Notes under the pieces: model-generated
Seen by the model: the letters and a program-made list of their open reading frames with translations, nothing else
Database searches by the model: none
Told to the model about the DNA's origin: nothing
Source of the DNA: JBDSGC01 sp046594105
GTDB lineage: Bacteria; Acidobacteriota; Thermoanaerobaculia; Gp7-AA8
Reading direction: 5' to 3'
NCBI GenBank assembly: GCA_046594105.1
Contig: JBKJQB010000001.1
Coordinates: forward strand, 1 to 21,023
DNA: 21,023 nucleotides
Shown here: positions 9,208 through 16,133 of the stretch, piece after piece
Layout of the letters: the number at the start of each line of letters is the position of its first letter
Position numbering within the stretch: position 1 is the stretch's first letter
Program-made: the position numbers and the translations under genes

Positions 9208-9230
9208 ATCAATCGCTGCGCTCGCGCAGT
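9208..9230. repeat. Partial third copy of the tandem unit
   Basis: ATCAATCGCTGCGCTCGCG recurs exactly at the 188-189 base period and then the similarity stops. Confidence 0.75.
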
Positions 9231-9295
9231 GCCCCAACTCACAATGGCGGGTAGGGGATTTCCATCGCCTCTGAGTGCGCACAGGCCCCATGCCG

Positions 9296-9301
9296 TATCC
9301 T
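9296..9301 (+). promoter_or_regulatory. Candidate -10 hexamer for a leaderless GH15 mRNA
   Basis: TATCCT ends six bases before the ATG at 9308, the spacing expected when transcription starts at the A of the start codon. No convincing -35 hexamer is visible. No Shine-Dalgarno sequence precedes the ATG. Confidence 0.35.
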
Positions 9302-9307
9302 CATGGC

Positions 9308-11311
9308 ATGGCGCGCGATCTTCCGATCAGCAACGGCAACCTCCTGATCAATTTCGATCGCGAGTACAACATCCGCGACGTCTACTACCCTCATGTGGGA
9401 CAGGACAACCAGACCGTCGGCGACGTTTCCTTCTTCGGGGTTTGGTGCGACGGGCAGTTCGCCTGGATCGGCCATCCGTCGTGGGAGAAGACTCTGGAGT
9501 ACGACGACGACACGCTGGTCACGCGGGTGACGGCGCGCTCGTCCCTGATGCAGCTGGAGATGATCCTCAGCGATGCTGTCGATTTCGATCGCGACCTGTT
9601 CGTTCGTCGCGTTCAGCTTCGAAATCTCGCGGAAAAGCAGCGGCAGGTCCACCTCTACGTGCACTTCGATCCTCATCTCTGGGGCAACGCGATCGGCGAC
9701 ACGATTTTCTACGACCCGGAGTTTCACGGCCTGGTCGCCTACAAAGGCCAGCGCTATGTGCTGATCAACGCCTCGGTGGGCGACCACGTCGGCTTTCACT
9801 CCTTCGCCATCGGTGCGAAAGAGCGGGAGGGTTTTCAGGGAACCTGGCGCGATGCCGAAGATGGCAAGCTGCAGAAGAACCCCATCGCCCAGGGGTCCGT
9901 CGATGCAACGGGCATGATCGAGTTCCCCTTGCCTTCGCTGGCGACCCAGGACGCCTGGGTGTGGTGGGCCTTCGGTTCGCGGTATCGCGATGTGGAGATT
10001 CTCGATACCACCGTGCGCGAGCGCGGTCCTTCGTCGTTTCTGGAGCGAACGCGCGACTACTGGCGCCTCTGGCTGAAGAACGACACCGATCTCGGCGGCC
10101 TGCCGGATTCGGTACAGCGGCTCTACCGCCGCTCGCTGCTCATCATCCGCACCCACATCGACAACAACGGCGCGGTCATCGCGGCGACCGACTCCGACAT
10201 CGTCCAGTTCGGAAAAGACACCTATACCTACATGTGGCCGCGGGACGGCGCCATCGTCACCACCGCTTTGGTGCAGGCGGGGTATCCGGAGATCACCCGG
10301 CGCTTCTTCGATTTCTGCGCGAAGATCGTCACCAAGGACGGGTTCCTGCTGCACAAGTACAACGCCGACGGATCGGTTGGGTCCTCCTGGCATCCCTGGG
10401 TGTCCATCGACGGCAAGCGCCAGCTTCCCATCCAGGAAGATGAGACGGCGCTGGTTCTGTGGTCTCTGTGGAATCACTTCGAAAAGTTCCACGACGTCGA
10501 GTTCATCAAGCCGCTCTACAAACCTCTGATCAAGGCCATGGGCGACTTCCTGGTGCGCTATCGCGATCCTCACACCCGACTGCCTGCGGCTTCGCATGAC
10601 TTGTGGGAGGAGCGACGAGGGATTGCCGCTTTCACGGTGGGTGCGGTGTACGGCGGTTTGACCGCCGCGGCTCGCTTCACCGAGGCGTTCGGCGAGACCG
10701 ATCAGGCCGCGAAGTACCTTCGTGCCGCCGAGGAGATTCGCGAGGCCACGGAGCGTGTGATGTTCTCATCGGAGCTGGGGCGCTTCCATCGCATGGTGCA
10801 GGTCGCCCATGGAGGCGAAGTCACCGTCGACTCCACGATCGACGCCTCGCTGGCAGGCTTGTGGCTGTTCGGAATGTTTTCGCCGGACGATCCGAAGATC
10901 ATCTCCACCATGGAGCAGATGATCGAGCGGCTTACCGTGAAAACCGAGATCGGAGGGGTGGCCCGATACGAAAATGATTATTACTTCCAGGTCTCCAAAG
11001 ATGTGGTGAACGTCCCGGGAAATCCCTGGGTGCTCTGTACGCTCTCGGTCGCCCACTGGCATGCCATCCGCGCCCAGGATGCGGTCGGATTGCAGAAAGC
11101 CATCGATCTTCTCCTGTGGGCTGTTGATTGCGCGATGCCCAGCGGCGTGCTTCCGGAGCAGGTCGATCCCTACACCGGCCGACCGCTGTCGGTATCGCCG
11201 CTGACCTGGAGCCACGCCGCGTTTGTCCTGGCCGTGCACCGGGTGGTCGTACGGATGAAGGAGCTGGGCCTCCGCGCGCCGGACATCGCTGTCCAGGAGA
11301 CCCTCGTCTGA
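9308..11311 (+). CDS. Glycoside hydrolase family 15 protein (glucoamylase or trehalase)
   Basis: A 667-residue GH15 enzyme that hydrolyses alpha-linked glucans or trehalose with inversion. An N-terminal beta-sandwich domain (about 1-270) precedes an (alpha/alpha)6 catalytic barrel. Visible motifs are YMWPRDGA, DLWEERRG with the probable general acid E434, PGNPWVL, and GVLPEQVDPYTG with the probable general base E617. There is no signal peptide, so it should act in the cytoplasm, for example on glycogen-derived oligosaccharides or trehalose. I chose the ATG at 9308 (MARDLPISNGNLL) because GH15 homologues begin with this N-terminal pattern and because a TATCCT hexamer sits six bases upstream, consistent with leaderless transcription. 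ATG 9290 and GTG 9275 are in-frame alternatives. A diguanylate cyclase gene overlaps the stop codon. Sequence alone does not separate glucoamylase from trehalase. Confidence 0.93.
   Translation: MARDLPISNGNLLINFDREYNIRDVYYPHVGQDNQTVGDVSFFGVWCDGQFAWIGHPSWEKTLEYDDDTLVTRVTARSSLMQLEMILSDAVDFDRDLFVRRVQLRNLAEKQRQVHLYVHFDPHLWGNAIGDTIFYDPEFHGLVAYKGQRYVLINASVGDHVGFHSFAIGAKEREGFQGTWRDAEDGKLQKNPIAQGSVDATGMIEFPLPSLATQDAWVWWAFGSRYRDVEILDTTVRERGPSSFLERTRDYWRLWLKNDTDLGGLPDSVQRLYRRSLLIIRTHIDNNGAVIAATDSDIVQFGKDTYTYMWPRDGAIVTTALVQAGYPEITRRFFDFCAKIVTKDGFLLHKYNADGSVGSSWHPWVSIDGKRQLPIQEDETALVLWSLWNHFEKFHDVEFIKPLYKPLIKAMGDFLVRYRDPHTRLPAASHDLWEERRGIAAFTVGAVYGGLTAAARFTEAFGETDQAAKYLRAAEEIREATERVMFSSELGRFHRMVQVAHGGEVTVDSTIDASLAGLWLFGMFSPDDPKIISTMEQMIERLTVKTEIGGVARYENDYYFQVSKDVVNVPGNPWVLCTLSVAHWHAIRAQDAVGLQKAIDLLLWAVDCAMPSGVLPEQVDPYTGRPLSVSPLTWSHAAFVLAVHRVVVRMKELGLRAPDIAVQETLV
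11295..11299 (+). promoter_or_regulatory. Shine-Dalgarno AGGAG that decides the CTG start of the cyclase gene
   Basis: AGGAG lies within the end of the GH15 gene, eight bases before CTG 11308. The cyclase frame has no ATG or GTG between the SD and the first membrane segment, so this SD supports initiation at CTG. Confidence 0.55.
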
Positions 11312-12507
11312 GCACGGTCCGACGCATTCATCTGCGATCTCGCGTACTCCTCCTGACCGGAGCGTTCGCCTGTGCCCTCTTCGCCATCACCTTCGGGTTG
11401 AGCTGGCGGGCGCATGCAGCGCAGGAGCGCTGGAACCGGCTGGTGGGAGTGGAGACCCGGGCGATCTCCCTGCTCGAAGAATTGATCCGATCGCAGAACT
11501 CCTTTCGAGTCCATGCACCGAGCGGCGACGTCTCGCGCTACGACGTCGTCGAGCAGTTGCTTTCCCAGCCGGCCCTGTCGCCAATCGACACCTCCGCGCT
11601 GCAGCGGCGCATGACCACGTTCCGCACCGTCGTCGCCGATCCCACGTCATCGCCGCAGGAGATCGACATCGAGTCGGGACGAGTGGTGAACGAGGCGCAG
11701 CGATTGATCGAGGCGCGCAAACGCGAAGTCTCGGAACAACTTCCCATGCTCGATCGGCAGAGCCGGGAGATGATGACCGCGGGACTGGCCATCGCCTGGA
11801 TCGTGGTGATCGCCAGTTTCGCCGCGGTGACCGTCACCTTGCGCAAAGTGGTGCGCCCCCTCGAGGAGCTCGCCGCTGCCGCCGACCGCATCGCCTCGGG
11901 CGACCTCGCTGCCCGCGCCCCCGTGGCCGGCGACTTTGAAATTGCCCGCGTGGGAAACGCGGTCAACGGGATGGCCGACAAGCTGCGGGCACACGCGCGC
12001 ACCGACGATCTCACCGGACTGCCGAACTTCCGGGCGTTCCGAGAGCGCATCGACGAGGAAGTCACCCGCGCTACGCGCTATCCCGAATCCTTCGGCGTGC
12101 TGGTGCTGGATCTCGATCACTTCAAGAAATACAACGACCGGCATGGGCATGCAGCAGGAAACGACGCACTGCAGCGAGTGGCCCGCGTCATCCACGAGAC
12201 GGTTCGCGGCGCCGATTTTGCGGCGCGCTATGGCGGGGAGGAGTTCGCGGTGATCATGCCCCAAACCGATCCGGTGGCGCTCCGCACGGTGGCCGAGCGC
12301 ATTCGCGCCGGCGTCGAAGCTCTGCCCGCACCGGCAGGCGGAACGACCGTGACCGTCAGCATCGGAGGAGCGCTTTTTCCGATGGACGCCCGCGATGTGG
12401 ATGCGCTCTTCGCTGCGGCAGACACGAGGCTGTACGAAGCCAAGGCGCAGGGACGGAATCGCGTGGTCACGCCCGCCGGATCCGATCGCGTCGGTCGAAG
12501 TGCCTAG
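11308..12507 (+). CDS. Membrane-bound diguanylate cyclase (periplasmic sensor, HAMP, GGDEF)
   Basis: A predicted inner-membrane enzyme making c-di-GMP from two GTP. Membrane segment 1 is at about 13-33, followed by a periplasmic, mostly helical sensor region of about 120 residues, membrane segment 2 at about 157-178, a HAMP linker at about 179-232 and a GGDEF domain from about 235 to the end. The active-site motif is GGEEF (309-313) and an RGAD sequence (300-303) matches the RxxD inhibitory site, so both activity and product feedback are expected. The usual DDLTGLPNFRAF and LDLDHFKKYND motifs are intact. The only in-frame alternative to the CTG is TTG at 11128, which would add 60 unrelated residues inside the GH15 gene. 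CTG 11308 overlaps the GH15 stop (CTGA) and has AGGAG eight bases upstream, implying translational coupling. The TAG stop belongs to the edge of a dispersed repeat. Confidence 0.9.
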   Translation: MSTVRRIHLRSRVLLLTGAFACALFAITFGLSWRAHAAQERWNRLVGVETRAISLLEELIRSQNSFRVHAPSGDVSRYDVVEQLLSQPALSPIDTSALQRRMTTFRTVVADPTSSPQEIDIESGRVVNEAQRLIEARKREVSEQLPMLDRQSREMMTAGLAIAWIVVIASFAAVTVTLRKVVRPLEELAAAADRIASGDLAARAPVAGDFEIARVGNAVNGMADKLRAHARTDDLTGLPNFRAFRERIDEEVTRATRYPESFGVLVLDLDHFKKYNDRHGHAAGNDALQRVARVIHETVRGADFAARYGGEEFAVIMPQTDPVALRTVAERIRAGVEALPAPAGGTTVTVSIGGALFPMDARDVDALFAAADTRLYEAKAQGRNRVVTPAGSDRVGRSA

Positions 12508-12594
12508 GCCGGCACGGCCGGCGGCGCTGGTTGCCCAAGGCTCCGCCAAGATCACGCTCCGAGACGTTCTGCCGCGCAGGCTCCTAGGCCGCTA
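12504..12594 (+). repeat. Dispersed GC-rich repeat, copy B (abuts stop of the cyclase gene)
   Basis: Inverted near-identical copy of 156-246. Its first TAG (12505-12507) is the cyclase stop codon. It occupies most of the convergent gap between the cyclase and marR genes and could serve as a weak hairpin terminator, but there is no T-tract. Confidence 0.8.
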
Positions 12595-12634
12595 GATTCG
12601 AACGATGCGCTCGTCGTTTTGAGACCGCCGCCCG

Positions 12635-13060
12635 TCACTCATCCTGCAGCATGACGATCAGCTGCTCGATCGCTCGTTCCAGTGCCGTGGCGTCGCGTTC
12701 CGAGAGCGTGGCCATCATCTGGTCACGCCACTGCTCGTAGAGAGGCCGCAGCTTCTCGACCGTGGCTCGTCCGCGGCGCGTCAGGGCCAGACGGGAGGAT
12801 CGCAGGTCGCTCGGATCGTCGTGGCGCTCGGCCAGCCCGAGCTGCTCCAGCCTGGCGATCATCCCGGTCATGTTCTGCTTGGAGACCAGCATGACCCGAG
12901 CGACTCCCGCGAGGGTCAGCGGCTCTTCCGATGCGGCGAGGGTGGAGAGAATGGCCCACTGCTGCGGCGTGACCCGCGCCTTCTCAAACACCGGGCCGAG
13001 CCGGCGCGTCAGCAGGTTGGAGAGCTGGATGACGCCGGCGACCATATCGCGATGCGGCAT
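12635..13060 (-). CDS. MarR-family transcriptional regulator
   Basis: A 141-residue winged-helix repressor-type protein that should bind DNA as a dimer. Helical dimerisation segments at both ends flank the winged helix: TPQQWAILSTLAASEEPLTLAGVARVM is the first part, QNMTGMIARLEQLGL the recognition-helix region, and HDDPSDLRSSRLALT the wing, with the family's D-x-R pattern. Length matches the family. The start at 13060 is supported by a strong promoter whose predicted transcription start is only about four bases upstream; there is no Shine-Dalgarno sequence. A perfect palindrome covering the -10 suggests autorepression. The neighbour to the left is the convergent cyclase gene and enolase lies upstream on the same strand, so no obvious regulated efflux or degradation gene is adjacent and the ligand cannot be inferred. 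Confidence 0.9.
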   Translation of the reverse strand: MPHRDMVAGVIQLSNLLTRRLGPVFEKARVTPQQWAILSTLAASEEPLTLAGVARVMLVSKQNMTGMIARLEQLGLAERHDDPSDLRSSRLALTRRGRATVEKLRPLYEQWRDQMMATLSERDATALERAIEQLIVMLQDE

Positions 13061-13063
13061 GCG

Positions 13064-13101
13064 TGACCGTCAATATATTGACGAAGTGCGACTGGTGTCA
13101 A
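13064..13101 (-). promoter_or_regulatory. marR-type gene promoter with overlapping palindromic operator
   Basis: On the minus strand a perfect TTGACA (13101-13096) is followed after 18 bases by TATATT (13077-13072). The predicted transcription start is near 13064, about four bases before the ATG at 13060. The perfect 14-base palindrome GTCAATATATTGAC (13069-13082) encloses the -10. This is a typical position and size for a MarR dimer site, so I infer autoregulation. Confidence 0.65.
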
Positions 13102-13114
13102 CCGGAGGGCATTT

Positions 13115-13164
13115 TCGTGATTGCAGATCCTTCGTTTCCCGCCCGCCACCCAAGCGGCTTCTAA
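13115..13164 (-). repeat. Internally deleted copy of the CATCCTGAG-type repeat
   Basis: TCGTGATTGCAGATCCTTCG followed by TTCCCGCCCG and ending GCGGCTTCTAA. The same end sequences lie about 120 bases apart at 15811-15933 in inverted orientation, so this copy lacks the middle. Confidence 0.6.
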
Positions 13165-13189
13165 AATCCGTCGAAGGCCTTGCTTTCCA

Positions 13190-13320
13190 TCGAGTGTCCT
13201 TCTCCCCGCACACGCGGAGAAGGTGCCGAAGGCGGATGAGGGGAGCTCACTCGACGAAGCAGGACCCCTCATCCCCGCTTCGCGGACCTTCTCCCCGTGT
13301 GCGGGGAGAAGGACACTCGA
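13190..13320. repeat. 131-bp near-perfect palindromic repeat
   Basis: The outer arms 13190-13224 and 13286-13320 are 35-base inverted repeats with one mismatch, and inner GGATGAGGGG / CCCCTCATCC extends the pairing. The element is related to the tandem units at 8831-9207. It lies between the enolase stop and the MarR promoter and could fold into a large hairpin. With 13115-13164 and the MarR promoter it accounts for most of the gene-free stretch 13061-13371. Confidence 0.9.
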
Positions 13321-13371
13321 TCGGGAGGCCCCGGCTCGCGGGATGAGGGGGTCGCGTTCTGCGCGCAGACC

Positions 13372-14643
13372 CTACAGCGATCGGAAAATGCCCTTGCCGG
13401 CAAAGATCGCTGCGTCGCCAAGCTCCTCTTCGATGCGCAGCAGCTGGTTGTACTTGGCCATCCGGTCGCTGCGTGACGCCGACCCGGTCTTGATCTGACC
13501 GGCGTTGGTGGCCACGCTGAGATCGGCGATGGTTGAGTCTTCCGTCTCTCCCGAACGATGCGAAACGATCGAACGATATCCGGCCCGTTTGGCCAGCTCG
13601 ATGGTGTCCAGCGTCTCGGTCAGCGTGCCGATCTGATTCACCTTGATCAGAATGGCGTTGGCCACACCCTTCTCGATGCCCTCGCTGAAGATCGCCGGAT
13701 TGGTCACGAAGACGTCGTCTCCGACCAGCTGCGTGTTTCCGCCCATCTCTTTGGTATGAGCCGTCCAGCCGTCCCAGTCCCCTTCGGCCATCCCGTCTTC
13801 GATGGAGATCAGGGGGAACCGTTTGCGAAGATCCTGATAGTAGGAGGTCATCTCGGCGCTGCTTCGTTTGGCGCCTTCGAAGTTGTATTTGCCCTTCTCA
13901 TAGAACTCCGAGGCGGCCACATCGAGCCCGAGGTAAATCTGCTCGCCCGCCTTGTAGCCGGCTTTCTGGATCGCGGAGAGGATCAGCTCGATGGCCTCGA
14001 CGTTCGACTTCAGGTCTGGCGCGAAACCTCCCTCGTCGCCGACGGCGGTGGTGAGCCCTCGATCGTGCAGGATCTTCTTGAGCGCGTGAAACGTCTCCAC
14101 GCCGGCTCGCAAGGCATCCGAGAAGCTCTCGAAGCCTGCCGGGATGATCATGCATTCCTGGACGTCGAGATTGTTATCGGCGTGAGCGCCACCGTTGATC
14201 ACGTTCATCATGGGAACCGGAAGCGTGCGAGCCCCTGGTCCACCGAGATACAGAAACAGCGGCAGGCCGGCACCTTCGGCGGCGGCGCGGGCCACGGCGA
14301 GCGACACTCCCAGCATGGCGTTCGCGCCCAGGTTGGCCTTGTTCTCGGTGCCATCCATCTGCTTCATGACCAGGTCGATCATGGCCTGCTCGCGGGCGTC
14401 CATCCCTTCGACTTCCCTGGCGATCAGCTCCACGTTCTCGACCGCATGGAGCACGCCTTTCCCTAGATAGCGCTTTTTCTGGCCATCGCGCAGTTCCAGT
14501 GCCTCGCGGGAACCGGTGGAAGCCCCCGAGGGAACGGCGGCGCGTCCCAGCGCCCCCGATTCCAGGAGACAGTCGACCTCTATGGTGGGATTGCCGCGAG
14601 AATCGAGGATCTCCCGTGCGAACAACTCGAGAACTTTGAACAT
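13372..14643 (-). CDS. eno: Enolase (phosphopyruvate hydratase)
   Basis: Cytoplasmic glycolytic enzyme that interconverts 2-phosphoglycerate and phosphoenolpyruvate with Mg2+. At 423 residues it is of normal length. Catalytic E204 (VGDEGGFAPD) and K334 (LIKVNQIGTLTET), metal ligands D241, E282 (SIEDGMAEGDW) and D309 (GDDVFVTN), and the signature SHRSGETEDSTIADL (361-375) with K385 are all present. The start MFKVLELFAREILDSRGNPT matches the family N-terminus exactly. A consensus TATAAT ends eight bases before the ATG, and there is no ribosome-binding site, pointing to a leaderless mRNA. It is divergent from the ATP-grasp gene, with about 100 bases between them. Downstream, a large palindromic repeat lies before the MarR promoter. 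Confidence 0.98.
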   Translation of the reverse strand: MFKVLELFAREILDSRGNPTIEVDCLLESGALGRAAVPSGASTGSREALELRDGQKKRYLGKGVLHAVENVELIAREVEGMDAREQAMIDLVMKQMDGTENKANLGANAMLGVSLAVARAAAEGAGLPLFLYLGGPGARTLPVPMMNVINGGAHADNNLDVQECMIIPAGFESFSDALRAGVETFHALKKILHDRGLTTAVGDEGGFAPDLKSNVEAIELILSAIQKAGYKAGEQIYLGLDVAASEFYEKGKYNFEGAKRSSAEMTSYYQDLRKRFPLISIEDGMAEGDWDGWTAHTKEMGGNTQLVGDDVFVTNPAIFSEGIEKGVANAILIKVNQIGTLTETLDTIELAKRAGYRSIVSHRSGETEDSTIADLSVATNAGQIKTGSASRSDRMAKYNQLLRIEEELGDAAIFAGKGIFRSL

Positions 14644-14651
14644 GGGGGCGG

Positions 14652-14657
14652 ATTATA
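14652..14657 (-). promoter_or_regulatory. Consensus -10 (TATAAT) immediately upstream of enolase
   Basis: TATAAT on the minus strand ends eight bases before the enolase ATG at 14643, so transcription should begin at or within a base or two of the start codon. No good -35 hexamer is visible at 16-18 bases. Confidence 0.5.
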
Positions 14658-14746
14658 AGGTCGGCCGTCTGGTCGGAGTCCTGGAGGGCCGGCCCCCGAC
14701 CCCCTTCCAGGCACTCTGGCACCGCACTTTCATTACTCAATGGTCA

Positions 14747-15793
14747 ATGGCTCAGAAAAACGATTCCGGCGTGAAGGCAACGATCACCATCCTCTATGAC
14801 GCGGAAGAGGATCGCGTTCGTAAAGAGGCCCTTGATCAGGGCAAGAAGTTCCCCAACCTCGTCTCCCGGCAGATCGAAGAGGTACTCACTAAGCGCGGCT
14901 ACGCCATCAAGCTGCTGGCCGCCGAGGCTCCTATCAAGAAGATGGTTCGCCAGATCGAAGACGACTCATCCGATCTGATCTTCAACGTCTGCGAGTCCCT
15001 TGGCGGCGAGGGAGGGGACGAACGCCGGATCGCCTCGCTCCTCGAGCTGCTCGATAAGCGTTTCACCGGATCGGGCTCCCTGGCGCTGACCATGGCCGGC
15101 GACAAGTCGCTCTCGAAGAAGCTGTTCGACTTTCACGGCGTCCGCTCGCCCGACTTCGCCATCGTGGGAGAGGGTCATGTGGAGGGAAAACCGAATCTGG
15201 CCACCTTCCCGCTGATCGTCAAGCCCATCGCCACCGACGCCTCGATCGGCATCACCGCAAAATCGGTTGTCAAAAGCGTTGAAGAACTGATGGCCCAGGT
15301 CTTCAGCATCCACCAGACCTTTCACACTCCTGCGCTGGTCGAGCAGTACATCGAAGGCCGCGAAATCTATGTAGGCGTGCTGGGCAATCCGCCGATGGTT
15401 CTGCCGCCGATCGAATGGGACCTTTCCAAACTCCCTCCGCACCTTCCTCGGATTGCCGGCACCGAGGCGAAATGGGAAAACGATTTCAAGGAAGCGAAGG
15501 AGTTCGTTCCCGAAGATGTGGTGAAAGACGCGCCGCTGATGGAGCGAATCCGACAGGCGGCCGTCGGGGCGTGCACCGCGCTGCTCATCCGTGACTACGC
15601 CCGCATCGACATGAGGCTTACGCCCGACGGGACGCCGTACGTCATCGAAGTGAATCCGAACCCCTGGCTGGACAGCCGAGCGGAATTCGCCATGGCCGCG
15701 CGCAAGGCAAAGCCGGAACTGTCGTATCCCGACCTCATCGAACGCATCGTGGAACTGGCCATGGCCCGGCCGATGCGCGACCGCCCGAAATAG
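14747..15793 (+). CDS. ATP-grasp protein, D-alanine--D-alanine ligase-like
   Basis: A 348-residue ATP-grasp ligase with D-Ala-D-Ala ligase architecture. It has an N-terminal Rossmann-like domain (about 10-110) with FNVCESLGGEGGDE (79-92), a central ATP-binding domain with K159 in LIVKPIATDASIGI and EQYIEGREIYVGVLG (199-213), and a C-terminal domain with metal ligands D288 (ARIDMR) and E301/N303 (EVNPNPWLD). Relatives make D-Ala-D-Ala for peptidoglycan, but the N-terminal and glycine-rich loops differ from classical Ddl, and no mur or fts gene is nearby, so another carboxylate-amine substrate pair is possible. The ATG at 14747 is chosen because upstream codons look non-homologous and would overlap the enolase promoter region. 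No Shine-Dalgarno sequence is seen. Confidence 0.85.
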   Translation: MAQKNDSGVKATITILYDAEEDRVRKEALDQGKKFPNLVSRQIEEVLTKRGYAIKLLAAEAPIKKMVRQIEDDSSDLIFNVCESLGGEGGDERRIASLLELLDKRFTGSGSLALTMAGDKSLSKKLFDFHGVRSPDFAIVGEGHVEGKPNLATFPLIVKPIATDASIGITAKSVVKSVEELMAQVFSIHQTFHTPALVEQYIEGREIYVGVLGNPPMVLPPIEWDLSKLPPHLPRIAGTEAKWENDFKEAKEFVPEDVVKDAPLMERIRQAAVGACTALLIRDYARIDMRLTPDGTPYVIEVNPNPWLDSRAEFAMAARKAKPELSYPDLIERIVELAMARPMRDRPK

Positions 15794-15810
15794 GGAAGAT
15801 GCATGGTCTC

Positions 15811-15998
15811 TTAGAAGCCGCGATCGAGAGTCCATCTTTCAGTCCCGTAGGGACGATTGAGCAGAAAAAATCCCCCACCGTCATCCTGAGCGGCGTGGGG
15901 GACGGGCGGGAAGCGAAGGATCTGCAATCACGACGATGCCGCATGCGACAGCTGCGTCGATGCAGATCCTTCGCCGTCTGCGCGGCTCAGGATGACGG
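15811..15998. repeat. CATCCTGAG/AAGGATCTGCA inverted-repeat element
   Basis: Arms CCGTCATCCTGAGC...GAAGGATCTGCA (15879-15925) and TGCAGATCCTTCG...GCTCAGGATGACGG (15961-15998) are imperfect inverted repeats. A small hairpin GTCCC-GTA-GGGAC lies at 15842-15854. The element fills most of the convergent gap 15794-16133 between the ATP-grasp and serA genes and may help to end both transcripts. Confidence 0.8.
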
Positions 15999-16074
15999 GT
16001 GGTGAGTCAGCGCCAGTTTTCTAACCACGCACGCGCGTCATCTGCAAATCAAAGGCGGCCGAGCGAACGCGACG

Positions 16075-16127
16075 GAGGCGAAAATCGTGGCGGACGCTTT
16101 GCGAACCAACGCCGCCGGCCGTGCCGG
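16075..16127 (-). repeat. Dispersed GC-rich repeat, copy C (just past the serA stop)
   Basis: Near-identical over about 53 bases to copy D (8764-8817) and sharing the GCCGGCCGTGCCGGC core with copies A and B. It begins seven bases beyond the serA TAA, again with the core nearest the gene. Confidence 0.75.
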
Positions 16128-16133
16128 CTCCCG

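Noticed and set aside
8831..9230. Possible CRISPR array
   Set aside because: Only two units of 188 bases with no short repeat-spacer alternation and no cas genes. It is a tandem intergenic repeat.
9239..10597. 452-codon open frame on the minus strand
   Set aside because: Antisense to the GH15 gene, with no domain-like sequence.
11128..11307. TTG start for the cyclase, 60 codons upstream of CTG
   Set aside because: The added residues are a frame-shifted reading of the GH15 C-terminus and have no ribosome-binding site.
12504..12634. Rho-independent terminator between the cyclase and marR genes
   Set aside because: The GC-rich hairpin has no following T-tract on either strand. It is kept only as a repeat.
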